Shown: positions 43,444 through 51,774 of the stretch, in pieces
Layout of the letters: each line of letters starts with the position of its first letter
How positions within the stretch are numbered: the first letter of the stretch is position 1
Origin: Lentzea nigeriaca
GTDB taxonomy: Bacteria; Actinomycetota; Actinomycetes; Mycobacteriales; Pseudonocardiaceae
DNA length: 64,000 nt
Direction of reading: 5' to 3'
Assembly: GCF_016907955.1 (NCBI RefSeq)
Contig: NZ_JAFBCX010000003.1
Location: forward strand, 310,001 to 374,000
Program-made: the position numbers and the translations under genes
The notes under the pieces: model-generated
Told to the model about the DNA's origin: nothing
The model's input: the letters and a program-made list of their open reading frames with translations, nothing else
Databases searched by the model: none

Positions 43444-44211
43444 GTGAGCGTGCCGAGGAGAGGCAGACCCGCCGGTCCCACCGGGCCGGTGATCGGCCGT
43501 GCGCTGCGGCTGCTCGACGCGTTCGACGCCCAGCGCCGTGAGCTGACGTTGAGCGAGCTCGCCAGGCGGGCGGACATGCCGTTGTCGACCGCGCACCGGC
43601 TGATGCAGGAGCTCTGCGCGTGGGGTGCCGTCGAACGCGGCACGGACGGGCTGTACCGGATCGGGCTGCGGCTGTGGGAGCTCGGCTCGCTCGCGCCGCG
43701 CGGTCCCGGGCTGCGCGAGGCCGCGCTGCCGTTCCTGGAGGACCTCTCCCAGATCACCAAGGAGAACGTGCAGCTCGCCGTCAGGGAAGGCACGGAGGTC
43801 GTCTTCGTCGAGAGGATTGCGGGGTCCGGCGCCGTGCCGGTGCTCACCCGCGTCGGCGGCCGGTTCGCGCTCACCGCCACCGGCGTCGGCCTGGTGCTGC
43901 TCGCCCACGCCCCCGCCGAGGTGCAGGAAGAGGTCCTCAACGGCCCGATCGACCGGTACACGGCCAAGACCGTCACCGATCCGGTGCAGCTGCGCAGGAT
44001 GCTCGCCGACACCAGGTCGAACGGCTTCTCCGTCAGCGACCGCCAGGTCACGATGGACTCGCTGTCGGTCGGCGCGCCGATCCGCGACCGGCACGGCGTG
44101 GTGATCGCCGCGGTGTCGCTGGTCGTGCGGCACGGCAGCACCACACCGCACGCGCTGGCGCGGCTGGTGCGTACCAGCGCTCAGGCGATCTCGCGCGCCC
44201 TCTCGGCCTAA
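43444..44211 (+). CDS. IclR family transcriptional regulator
   Basis: This 255-residue regulator has ALRLLDAFDAQRRELTLSEL, RADMPLSTAHRLMQEL (winged helix) and a C-terminal IclR effector domain (VGGRFALTATGVGLVLLAH, VTMDSLSVGAPIRDRHG). IclR proteins often control aromatic-acid catabolism. GTG 43444 is chosen, with the non-coding region starting at 43326. It is divergent from the RraA-like gene and precedes the vanA-like gene, so it may control both. Confidence 0.92.
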   Translation: MSVPRRGRPAGPTGPVIGRALRLLDAFDAQRRELTLSELARRADMPLSTAHRLMQELCAWGAVERGTDGLYRIGLRLWELGSLAPRGPGLREAALPFLEDLSQITKENVQLAVREGTEVVFVERIAGSGAVPVLTRVGGRFALTATGVGLVLLAHAPAEVQEEVLNGPIDRYTAKTVTDPVQLRRMLADTRSNGFSVSDRQVTMDSLSVGAPIRDRHGVVIAAVSLVVRHGSTTPHALARLVRTSAQAISRALSA

Positions 44212-44221
44212 GGGCTTCCAT

Positions 44222-44231
44222 TTTCCGGAAA
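44222..44231. promoter_or_regulatory. Palindrome TTTCCGGAAA upstream of vanA
   Basis: A perfect 10-bp palindrome lies 66-75 bases before the vanA-like ATG. It is short, so it could be chance, but its AT-rich flanks and position suit binding by the adjacent IclR regulator. Confidence 0.4.
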
Positions 44232-44296
44232 CAGCGCTACGGATCGGGCCGCGGTCTCGGCCAGGCTGTGACTCCCACCACGGAGAAGGAGCGTCG

Positions 44297-45331
44297 ATGA
44301 CCGGCTTCCCGCGCGACCAGTGGTACGTCGCGGCTTACGGTTCCGAAATCGGGCAAGACCTGTTCACCCGCACCATCTGCGGCGAGCCGATCCTGTTCTG
44401 GCGTACCCGCGACGGAGCGGTGACGGCCATGCCCGACCGGTGCGTGCACCGCCGGTTCCCGTTGTCCCAGGCGCCTTCCCGGCTTGTCGACGACCAGGTC
44501 GTGTGCGGCTACCACGGCTTCACCTACGACGCGAGCGGCAAGTGCGTCGCCGTGCCCGGTCAGACCCGCATCCCGCGCACCGCACGGCTGCTGCCGTATC
44601 CGGTGGTGGAGCAGGACTCGTTCGTGTGGGTGTTCATCGGCGACCCGGCGAACGCCGACGCGTCGCGGATCCCGCGCGCGCCGTGGCTCGTCTCGCCGGA
44701 CTACACGACGGTGTGCGGTATGGAGCCGTTGCAGGCCAGGTACGAACTGCTCGTCGACAACCTGCTCGACCTCTCCCACGAGACCTATCTGCACGGTGGG
44801 TACATCGGCACGCCCGAGGTCGCCTCCACCCCGATCACGACCGAGGTCGACGAGGACGCCGGCATCGTCTACGTCTCCCGGCACATGGACGACGCGGAGT
44901 GCCCGCCGTTCTACTCGAAGTCGACCGGCCTGCAGGGCAGGATCGCGCGCTGGCAGGACATCGAGTACACGCCGCCGTGCCTGTACAAGCTGCACAGCCG
45001 CATCGCGCCGGTCGGATCCGTGCCCAATGAGGACGGCACCGACCCGGACGCGTTCCACGTCGAGGTCGTCTACGCGATCACGCCGGAGACCGAGAACTCG
45101 ACGCACGACTTCTGGGCGGTGGCAAGGGACTTCGCGCTCGGCGACGAGGAGGTCTCCGCGTTCCTCGCCGAGAACAACCGCACGGTCGTCCTGCAGGACG
45201 TCGTGGCGTTGAACGTGCTGGAGCAGGTCATCGCCACCGAGCCGGAGGGCTACCAGGAGCTCTCCATCAACATCGACACCGGCGGCCTCGCCGCGCGGCG
45301 GATGCTCAAGCGGCTGTGCGAGAAGGCATGA
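44297..45331 (+). CDS. vanA: Vanillate O-demethylase-like Rieske oxygenase
   Basis: This 344-residue protein has the Rieske centre C49-V-H51 and C70-G-Y-H73 and the mononuclear iron motif DNLLDLSHETYLH. Overall it resembles VanA and related single-component-terminal oxygenases that remove methyl groups from methoxy-aromatic acids as formaldehyde. The exact substrate is not proven by sequence. GAAGGAG precedes the ATG. It is coupled by ATGA to the small gene and then the reductase. Confidence 0.88.
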   Translation: MTGFPRDQWYVAAYGSEIGQDLFTRTICGEPILFWRTRDGAVTAMPDRCVHRRFPLSQAPSRLVDDQVVCGYHGFTYDASGKCVAVPGQTRIPRTARLLPYPVVEQDSFVWVFIGDPANADASRIPRAPWLVSPDYTTVCGMEPLQARYELLVDNLLDLSHETYLHGGYIGTPEVASTPITTEVDEDAGIVYVSRHMDDAECPPFYSKSTGLQGRIARWQDIEYTPPCLYKLHSRIAPVGSVPNEDGTDPDAFHVEVVYAITPETENSTHDFWAVARDFALGDEEVSAFLAENNRTVVLQDVVALNVLEQVIATEPEGYQELSINIDTGGLAARRMLKRLCEKA

Positions 45332-45486
45332 ACGTGCTGACCGGCGACCGCGTCTTCCGCATCCACTGGGTCCTCGGCACCGACCGGCTCCGCGCGGTGT
45401 GCCACTGCTCCGCCGAGCGCGAGTTCGAGGACCCGGTCGAGCTGTGGGAGTGGCTCCTCGACCACCCGGTGGGACACACGCCATGA
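45328..45486 (+). CDS. Small 52-residue protein coupled to the oxygenase
   Basis: ATG 45328 overlaps the vanA stop and the stop overlaps the vanB ATG, both as ATGA, so the frame is embedded exactly between the two. It starts MNVLTGDRVFRIHWVLGTDR and has RAVCHCSAEREFEDP and VELWEWLLDHPVGHTP. The CHC motif is unusual. I do not know the family; the exact coupling and high-GC third positions make a real gene likely, perhaps an accessory to the oxygenase. Confidence 0.75.
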   Translation: MNVLTGDRVFRIHWVLGTDRLRAVCHCSAEREFEDPVELWEWLLDHPVGHTP

Positions 45487-46412
45487 AACTCCTGCTGGAG
45501 AACAAGAAACCGATCGCCGACGGTGTCGTCCTGCTGACCCTGCGCCATCCGGACGATCATCCGCTGCCCGCGTGGACGCCCGGTGCCCACGTCGACCTGG
45601 AACTCGCCGGCGACCTGGTCCGCCAGTACTCGCTGTGCGGCGACCCGCACGACGACACGGTGCTCCAGGTCGCCGTGCTCCGCGAACCCGACGGCCGCGG
45701 CGGCTCGCAGCACGTGCACGACGTGCTGCAAGCCGGGCAGCTGATCGAGGTGCACGGGCCGCGCAACCACTTCGCGCTCGTCGAGGCCGAGCGGTACGTG
45801 TTCATCGCGGGCGGCATCGGCATCACGCCGATCCTGCCGATGATCGCCGAGGTGGCCGCGGCCGGACACGACTGGCGGCTCGTCTACGGCGGCAGAACGC
45901 GTTCCTCCATGGCGTTCCTCGACGAGCTCGAACCTCTGGGCCAGGTCGAGATCCGCCCGCAGGACGAGTACGGCCTGCTGGACCTGGCGGCGGTGCTCGG
46001 CGAACCCGTGAGCGGCACCGCGGTGTACTGCTGCGGACCGGAAGGCCTGCTGACCGCCGTGGAGCAGCACTGTGCGAAGTGGCCTGCCGGCACGCTCCAC
46101 GTCGAACGGTTCGCACCGAAACCCGATGCGGGACAAGGGCCGCGGCACGAGTTCGAGGTCGAGCTCGCGCAGTCCGGCAAGGTCCTGCGGGTGGAGGCGG
46201 ACGAATCCGTGCTGGAGGTCGTCGAACGTGCGGGCGTGCCCGTGTTGTCGTCCTGCCAGGAAGGCACGTGCGGCACCTGCGAGACGATCGTCCTGGCGGG
46301 AACGCCCGACCACCGCGACTCCATTCTCACGGCGGAGGAACGGGAGACCGGCGACGCGATGATGATCTGCGTGTCCCGGTCGCGTTCCCCGCGCCTGGTG
46401 CTCGATCTCTGA
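45483..46412 (+). CDS. vanB: VanB-like oxygenase reductase
   Basis: This 309-residue protein has an N-terminal flavin domain (RQYSLCGDP), an NAD domain (AGGIGITPILPMI) and a C-terminal plant-type 2Fe-2S cluster (SCQEGTCGTCE and a later MICVSRS). It passes electrons from NADH through FMN and the 2Fe-2S centre to the Rieske oxygenase. ATG 45483 is coupled to the preceding small gene by ATGA. Confidence 0.93.
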   Translation: MKLLLENKKPIADGVVLLTLRHPDDHPLPAWTPGAHVDLELAGDLVRQYSLCGDPHDDTVLQVAVLREPDGRGGSQHVHDVLQAGQLIEVHGPRNHFALVEAERYVFIAGGIGITPILPMIAEVAAAGHDWRLVYGGRTRSSMAFLDELEPLGQVEIRPQDEYGLLDLAAVLGEPVSGTAVYCCGPEGLLTAVEQHCAKWPAGTLHVERFAPKPDAGQGPRHEFEVELAQSGKVLRVEADESVLEVVERAGVPVLSSCQEGTCGTCETIVLAGTPDHRDSILTAEERETGDAMMICVSRSRSPRLVLDL

Positions 46413-46469
46413 ACCGAGACACACCACAGAAACACTTGACAGTTCAACTACGCAGAACCATGCTTGCTA

Positions 46470-46486
46470 TATCAGGATTCCTGATA
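46470..46486. promoter_or_regulatory. Operator candidate TATCAGGA-T-TCCTGATA
   Basis: A perfect 8-bp inverted repeat with single-base centre is followed by a half-site TCCTGATA at 46494-46501. It lies between vanB and the convergent marR gene, with TTGACA at 46436-46441 upstream on the plus strand. MarR proteins bind palindromes of this size, so the neighbouring MarR is a candidate. Confidence 0.65.
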
Positions 46487-46528
46487 TTCGAGGTCCTGAT
46501 ACAGCCCGCTCAGTGAGGAGCCGAACCC

Positions 46529-46543
46529 ATGCGTGGTCGCTAG
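46529..46543 (+). other. Orphan start with ribosome site and four-codon ORF (MRGR)
   Basis: GAGGAG lies eight bases before ATG 46529, and the frame ends after four codons at TAG 46541, which overlaps the marR stop on the other strand. The promoter-like and operator sequences upstream look like control DNA for a gene that is no longer there, or for a leader peptide. Confidence 0.4.
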
Positions 46544-46977
46544 GAACCGGCGAGCGCGGCACGACATCGGTTGAGCATGTCGTGCAACGCGGTTCGCTCG
46601 CCCTTGCTGAGGTTGCTCACCATCCGCTTCTCGATCGCGGTCACCTCGGCGGCGTGTTCCTCGAGAAACGCCCTGCCGGAGTCCGTGAGGCTGATCAGCA
46701 ACCTCCTGCCGTGCGCCGGATCCGGCGTGCGGACGATCAGCTCACGCCGCTCCAGCGCGGCCACCATGTCGGTCATCGTCTGCGCGGTCACGAACGAGTT
46801 CCGCGCCAGTTCGGCCGACGTGAGGCCGTCGCGCCGGGCCAGCACCGTCAGCGCCGTGTACTGCAGCGTCGTCACTCCGGCCGGGCGCAGCACCTCGTCC
46901 ATGAGTGCGCGCACCGCGAGCTCCACCTGCTTGATCTCGTACATCAGCGACGGCCGCACGTGCTCCACCTTCCCCAT
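46540..46977 (-). CDS. MarR family transcriptional regulator
   Basis: This 145-residue regulator has VTTLQYTALTVLARRDGLTS, the recognition region LARNSFVTAQTMTDMVAALE and a wing with TPDPAHGRRLLISLTDSGRA. ATG 46977 follows GGGGAG. It is divergent from the aldehyde dehydrogenase with only 48 bases between starts, and convergent toward vanB. It probably senses an aromatic acid or its CoA ester. Confidence 0.92.
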   Translation of the reverse strand: MGKVEHVRPSLMYEIKQVELAVRALMDEVLRPAGVTTLQYTALTVLARRDGLTSAELARNSFVTAQTMTDMVAALERRELIVRTPDPAHGRRLLISLTDSGRAFLEEHAAEVTAIEKRMVSNLSKGERTALHDMLNRCRAALAGS

Positions 46978-47025
46978 CGATCTCCCCGATTCCCCCAGAG
47001 CCTGGCACAGGAAGGCAAATCCATC

Positions 47026-48504
47026 ATGACCGCACTCGACGAGCGTCCGACCGCAACGGTGCGCCGCCCGGTCGTCGCACCCGGCAGGTTGTTCATCGGG
47101 GGCCAGTGGCGGGAGTCCAGCGAGGACGCCCGCATCCGGGTGACCGACCCGTCCACCGGATCCGTCGTGACGTCCGTCGCCTGGGGCACGACGTCGGACG
47201 TGAACGACGCGGTCGACGCGGCGCGCGCCGCGTTCGAGGGCTGGGCTGCGACGCCCGGCCGGCTCCGCGGGCGGATCCTGCACCGGGTCGCGGACATCGT
47301 GCGGGCCAGGGCGGACGAACTGGTCGCGGTGGAGAGCCTCGACGTCGGCAAGCCGGTCTCGCTGTGCCGTCCGGTCGACGTGGAGACGACCGCCGAGCAG
47401 TACGAGTACTACGCGGCACTGGCGCAGACCCTCGACGGGGCCACGCGGCAGATCCCGATCCCCTCGCACGCCTACACCCGCCGCGAGCCGGTCGGCGTGG
47501 TCGCGGCGATCACGCCGTTCAACTTCCCGCTGATCCTGTCCAGCTCGAAGATCGCGCCGGCACTGGCGGCGGGCAACACGGTGGTGCACAAGCCCGCCGA
47601 GGACACGCCGCTCAGCGCGTTGCTGATGGCCGAGATCCTCGCCGAGGCCGGTGTGCCCGACGGCGTGGTCAACGTGGTGACGGGCTACGGCGCGGAAATC
47701 GGCGAACACCTGCTGCGTCACCCCGGCGTGGACAAGGTGGCGTTCACCGGGTCGACGGCGGTCGGCAGGCACGCGGCGAGCATCGCGGGCGCGCAGCTCA
47801 AGCCGGTGACCATGGAACTGGGTGGCAACGCGGCGCACATCATCTTCGAGGACGCCGATCTGGAGAAGGCGATCGGTGCGGCGATCAAGGCGTTCGTCTT
47901 CAACACCGGCCAGTTCTGCATGGGCGGGCCCCGGTTGCTCGTCGCGGCACCGTTGTACGACGCCGTTCTCGGCGCTCTCGCCGAGGCCGTGCCGACCGTC
48001 CCGCTCGGTGACCCGTTCGACCCGGCGACCGTGATCGGCCCGATGGCCGGCGAGCGGCATCTGTCCAAAGTGGAGCGCTATGTCGCGCAGGCGAAGGCCG
48101 ACGGCGGCCGGATCGTCACGGGCGGGCAGCGCGTCGACCGGGCCGGGTGCTACTTCCCGCCCACGGTGATCGCGGACCTGCCGGACACGTCCTCGGTGGT
48201 GCGGGAGGAGATCTTCGGCCCGGTGCTCACCGTGCAGCGGTTCGAGACCGAGGACGAGGCGGTCGCCATGGCCAACAGCACGCCCTACGGCCTCGCCGCC
48301 GGGCTGCAGACCGAGAACCTCGCGCGGGCGCACCGCGTCGCCGCCCGGCTGCAGGCGGGCATCGTCTGGATCAACGACTGGGCGCTGCTCGACCCGGCGA
48401 TCCCGTTCGGCGGCGTCAAGGACTCCGGACACGGCCGCGAGTACGGCCCGGAGGCACTCGCCGCCTACACGCGCACCAAGTCCGTCGTCATCTCCCTCGC
48501 CTGA
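47026..48504 (+). CDS. NAD(P)-dependent aldehyde dehydrogenase
   Basis: This 492-residue ALDH has the catalytic Glu in MELGGNAAHI, the catalytic Cys in NTGQFCMGGPRLLV, the Asn of the oxyanion hole in ITPFNFP and the C-terminal PFGGVKDSGHGREYG. By context it oxidises an aromatic aldehyde, such as vanillin or a benzaldehyde, to the acid that feeds the Rieske oxygenase or the CoA ligase. ATG 47026 follows AGGAAGG. It leads the ALDH-ADH-ligase operon. Confidence 0.92.
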   Translation: MTALDERPTATVRRPVVAPGRLFIGGQWRESSEDARIRVTDPSTGSVVTSVAWGTTSDVNDAVDAARAAFEGWAATPGRLRGRILHRVADIVRARADELVAVESLDVGKPVSLCRPVDVETTAEQYEYYAALAQTLDGATRQIPIPSHAYTRREPVGVVAAITPFNFPLILSSSKIAPALAAGNTVVHKPAEDTPLSALLMAEILAEAGVPDGVVNVVTGYGAEIGEHLLRHPGVDKVAFTGSTAVGRHAASIAGAQLKPVTMELGGNAAHIIFEDADLEKAIGAAIKAFVFNTGQFCMGGPRLLVAAPLYDAVLGALAEAVPTVPLGDPFDPATVIGPMAGERHLSKVERYVAQAKADGGRIVTGGQRVDRAGCYFPPTVIADLPDTSSVVREEIFGPVLTVQRFETEDEAVAMANSTPYGLAAGLQTENLARAHRVAARLQAGIVWINDWALLDPAIPFGGVKDSGHGREYGPEALAAYTRTKSVVISLA

Positions 48505-48521
48505 GCCCACAGGAGAATCCG

Positions 48522-49631
48522 ATGCCCACCACAACGACGGCGGCCGTGGTCGAGTCCGCCGGTTCCGGATTCACGCTCGCCCAGGTGGCTCTCGACGACC
48601 TGCGCCCCGACGAGGTGCGCGTGCGTGTCGTCGCCGCCGGCATCTGCCACACCGACCTCGGCGTGGCGGGCGGTCACCTGCCGTTCCCGCTGCCCGGCGT
48701 GCTCGGCCACGAGGGCGCGGGAATCGTCGAGGAGGTCGGCTCCGCCGTCACGAAGGTGGCAGCCGGAGACCAGGTACTGCTGAGCTACACGTCGTGCGGC
48801 CGCTGCCAGAACTGCCGCGACGGCCACCCCGCCTACTGCGACACCTGGCTGCCGTCGAACCTCATCGGCGGCGAACGAGCCGACGGGACGTCGCCGATCT
48901 CCCGCGACGGCGTCCCGCTCGGCGGTCACTTCTTCGGCCAGTCGAGCTTCGCCCACCACGCCGTCGTCGACGAACGCAGCGTGGTGAAGGCACCCGCCGA
49001 CGCACCGCTCGACCTGCTCGCCCCGCTCGGCTGCGGGGTCATGACCGGCGCCGGCGCGGTCTGGCACGTCCTCGCCCCGCGACCCGGCGCCACCCTCCTC
49101 GTCACCGGTGCGGGCGCGGTCGGTCTCTCCGCGATCATGGCGGCCCGGCTCACCCCCGCCACCCGGATCATCGCCGCCGACCGCGTCCCGCGACGGCTGG
49201 AGCTGGCGGCCGAACTGGGCGCCACCGACACCATCGACACCACCCTCGACGACCTCGGCGAAGCGGTCGCGAAGCTCACGTCCGGCCGCGGGGTCGACGG
49301 CGTCGTGGAGACCACCGGCAACGCCGACGTGCTCGGCACGGCGATCTCCTCGCTCGCCACCCGCGGCACGGCGGTGATCGTCGGCGCGCCCGCGTTCGGC
49401 ACCCAGGTCCCGGTCAACGTGAACTTCATGTTGTCCGGCCGCAAGGTCGTCGGGCTCACCATGGGCGACGCCGAGACGCAGTCGCTCATCCCGGTGCTCG
49501 TCGACCTCGTCACCGCTGGCAGGCTGCCGATCGACCGGCTGATCACCCACTACGAGTTCGGGGAGATCCAGCAGGCCGTCGACGACGCGGTGGCGGGCGT
49601 GACGATCAAGCCCGTGTTGCGGCTCGGGTGA
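48522..49631 (+). CDS. Zinc-dependent aryl-alcohol-type dehydrogenase
   Basis: This 369-residue MDR protein has catalytic zinc ligands in GICHTDLG and VLGHEGAG, structural zinc cysteines in SCGRCQNCRDGHPAYC, and the NAD fold VTGAGAVGLSAIMA. The closest group is aryl/benzyl-alcohol dehydrogenases. It would supply the aldehyde for the upstream ALDH. AGGAGA precedes ATG 48522; it follows ALDH by 17 bases. Confidence 0.92.
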   Translation: MPTTTTAAVVESAGSGFTLAQVALDDLRPDEVRVRVVAAGICHTDLGVAGGHLPFPLPGVLGHEGAGIVEEVGSAVTKVAAGDQVLLSYTSCGRCQNCRDGHPAYCDTWLPSNLIGGERADGTSPISRDGVPLGGHFFGQSSFAHHAVVDERSVVKAPADAPLDLLAPLGCGVMTGAGAVWHVLAPRPGATLLVTGAGAVGLSAIMAARLTPATRIIAADRVPRRLELAAELGATDTIDTTLDDLGEAVAKLTSGRGVDGVVETTGNADVLGTAISSLATRGTAVIVGAPAFGTQVPVNVNFMLSGRKVVGLTMGDAETQSLIPVLVDLVTAGRLPIDRLITHYEFGEIQQAVDDAVAGVTIKPVLRLG

Positions 49632-49638
49632 GACCGGG

Positions 49639-51129
49639 ATGATCGGACCGGCCAACCACGGCGTCGGCAGCTGGCCGTCGCGACGGGCGCGCATCTCGCC
49701 GCACCGCACCGCACTCGTGCAGGGAGACCGGACGCTGACCTACACCGAGCTCGCGCACCGGGCCGACCGGCTCGCGGGCGCGCTGGCCGGGTTCGGCGTC
49801 CGCCGCGGCGACCGGGTGGCCTACCTCGGCGTCAACGACATCACCGTGTTCGAGACGTTGTTCGCCACGGCGCTGCTCGGGGCGATCTTCGTGCCGTTGA
49901 ACCACCGGTTGTCCGGCGCGGAGATCGGCTACATGCTCGCCGACAGCGGCGCTTGCATGCTGGTGCACAGCGCGGACGCCGACGCCCTCGTCGCCGCGGC
50001 CGGTCCCCTGCCGCCCGTGCTGCGGACCTCCGACTTCGACACCGTGGCCGGAGGTGAGCCACCCGCGGCCGAGGTGACCTTCGACGACCCGTGCCTGCTG
50101 CTCTACACCTCGGGCACGACCGGAAAACCGAAGGCCGCGGTGCTCACGCACGGCAACCTGACCTGGAACACCGTCAACCAGCTCGCCCACTTCGACGTCC
50201 TCAGCACCGACCGCGCGCTGTGCATCGCTCCGTTGTTCCACTGCGTCGGCCTCGGTCAGATCACCCTGCCGACGTTGTTCAAGGGCGGCAGCGTCGAGCC
50301 GGTCGCGAAGTTCGATCCCGGCGCGATCCTCACGCGCATCGGAGAGGCCGGGATCACCGGCTTCTCCGCGGTGCCCACGATGCTGCAGATGATGTGCCAG
50401 GACCCGGCCTGGGACACCGCCGACCTCAGCTCGCTGACGTGCGTTCTGTACGGCGGTTCACCGGTGCAGGAACGCGTTGCGCGCGCGTGGCTCGACCGCG
50501 GTGTCCGGCTGTTGCAGGGCTACGGCATGACCGAGGCATCCCCCGGCGTGTCGATGGCCACCCACGACGGAACGCTGGACCATCCCGTTTCCGCCGGCGT
50601 GCCGCACTTCTTCACCGATGTGGCCGCACTCGATCCGTCCTCGCGTGTCACGGCTCTCGGGGACGAACCGGCCGAGCTGCTGGTCCGCGGTCCCAACGTC
50701 TTCGCCGGCTACTGGAACCGGCCGGAGGAAACCCGGTCGAGCTTCGTCGACTCGTGGTTCCGCACCGGTGACGTGGTCCGTGTCGAGGACGGTTGGGCCC
50801 ACGTCGTCGACCGGATCAAGGACGTGATCATCTCCGGCGGTGAGAACGTCTACCCCGCCGAGGTGGAGGCCGTCATCGTGCGGCTGGACGAGGTCGAGTC
50901 GTGCGCGGTGGTCGGGGTGCCGGACGAGCGGTGGGGCGAGGTCGGCGCCGCCTACGTCGTCGCCCGCGCGGGCCTCGACGCCGATGCGCTGCGCAAGCAC
51001 CTCGAGGCGAACCTCGCCCGCTTCAAGGTGCCCAAGCACCTGTTCTTCGTGGACGCGTTGCCGCGCAACGCCACCGGCAAGGTCCGCCGCGTCGAGCTGA
51101 GGGCGATGGCCGCGGCCGAGCTCGCTTGA
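49639..51129 (+). CDS. AMP-forming acyl-CoA ligase
   Basis: This 496-residue ANL enzyme has the AMP motif YTSGTTGKPKAAVLTHGNL, the YGMTEASPG aromatic motif, RTGDVVRVEDGWAHVVDRIK and the catalytic Lys in PRNATGKVRR. It activates a carboxylic acid as acyl-adenylate and transfers it to CoA; an aromatic or phenylpropenoid acid is likely from context. It starts 7 bases after the dehydrogenase and ends the operon. Confidence 0.92.
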   Translation: MIGPANHGVGSWPSRRARISPHRTALVQGDRTLTYTELAHRADRLAGALAGFGVRRGDRVAYLGVNDITVFETLFATALLGAIFVPLNHRLSGAEIGYMLADSGACMLVHSADADALVAAAGPLPPVLRTSDFDTVAGGEPPAAEVTFDDPCLLLYTSGTTGKPKAAVLTHGNLTWNTVNQLAHFDVLSTDRALCIAPLFHCVGLGQITLPTLFKGGSVEPVAKFDPGAILTRIGEAGITGFSAVPTMLQMMCQDPAWDTADLSSLTCVLYGGSPVQERVARAWLDRGVRLLQGYGMTEASPGVSMATHDGTLDHPVSAGVPHFFTDVAALDPSSRVTALGDEPAELLVRGPNVFAGYWNRPEETRSSFVDSWFRTGDVVRVEDGWAHVVDRIKDVIISGGENVYPAEVEAVIVRLDEVESCAVVGVPDERWGEVGAAYVVARAGLDADALRKHLEANLARFKVPKHLFFVDALPRNATGKVRRVELRAMAAAELA

Positions 51130-51135
51130 CGTGCG

Positions 51136-51151
51136 TTGAACAACTGTTCAA
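51136..51151. promoter_or_regulatory. First of two tandem operators, TTGAAC-N4-GTTCAA
   Basis: A perfect 6-bp inverted repeat with spacer AACT lies in the 32-base gap between the ligase and TetR genes. Its centre is exactly 20 bases from that of the next site, two turns of the helix. Confidence 0.75.
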
Positions 51152-51155
51152 TACT

Positions 51156-51171
51156 CTGAACATGCGTTCAG
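51156..51171. promoter_or_regulatory. Second tandem operator, CTGAAC-N4-GTTCAG
   Basis: A perfect 6-bp inverted repeat with spacer ATGC shares TGAAC-N4-GTTCA with the first site. The ATG of the TetR gene (51162) is the spacer itself, so a bound repressor covers the start codon. Confidence 0.75.
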
Positions 51172-51761
51172 CCTCTGACCTCACGGCACGTGCGCGCATC
51201 CGCGATGCCGCGCTGACCAGGTTCGGCGCCGACGGGATCGCCGGAACCTCGGTGCGCGCGGTGGCCGCGGACGCCGGGGTCTCGCCGGCGTTGGTGGTGC
51301 ATCACTTCGGCTCCAAGGAAGGGCTGCGGCAGGCCTGCGACGACTACGTCCTCGAAGGGATCCGCTCCGGCGGCGAGACGGGAACGGACGCGTTGGGCGA
51401 AGTGCTGCAGGCAGCGACTCCGGTCCGGCGCTACCTGGCGCGCGCGTTGCTCGACGGCACCGCCGCGGCGAGCACCCTGTTCGACGAGATCGTCGACCGC
51501 ACGCAGCAATGGCTCGCCACTGGCGAAGAGGAAGGCAGGGTCCGTCCGGCCGCCGACGCACGGGCGCGCGCGGTCACGTACGTGTCGTGGCTGCTGGCGC
51601 CGCTCGTGCTCGGTGATCATGTCGGACGGTTGCTCGGCGGGGATCCGGCGGAGACCGCGACAGCCGTGCGTGGTGCGCGGGCCGGGCTGGAGATGCTCAC
51701 CTCCGGCCTGTTCGCCGACGACCGCTGGCTCACCGCGTTCAACGAGCTCGGCGATCGCTGA
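51162..51761 (+). CDS. TetR family transcriptional regulator
   Basis: This 199-residue regulator has RIRDAALTRFGADGIAGTSV and AADAGVSPALVVHHFGSKEG, a standard TetR DNA-binding domain, and a C-terminal TetR_C-type helical region. Two tandem palindromes cover its start region, so autorepression is very likely. Its promoter must lie in or just before the end of the ligase gene. It is followed by the DUF6653 gene 13 bases later. Confidence 0.93.
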   Translation: MRSASDLTARARIRDAALTRFGADGIAGTSVRAVAADAGVSPALVVHHFGSKEGLRQACDDYVLEGIRSGGETGTDALGEVLQAATPVRRYLARALLDGTAAASTLFDEIVDRTQQWLATGEEEGRVRPAADARARAVTYVSWLLAPLVLGDHVGRLLGGDPAETATAVRGARAGLEMLTSGLFADDRWLTAFNELGDR

Positions 51762-51774
51762 AGGAGGATCCACG

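Noticed and set aside
46513-47025. N-terminal extension of the aldehyde dehydrogenase from 46513
   Set aside because: The extension is antisense to marR and adds no recognisable sequence; ATG 47026 gives the normal family N-terminus.
46978-48534. Upstream extension of the marR frame across the aldehyde dehydrogenase gene
   Set aside because: The MarR fold begins at ATG 46977 with a good ribosome site; the extension is antisense to ALDH catalytic motifs.
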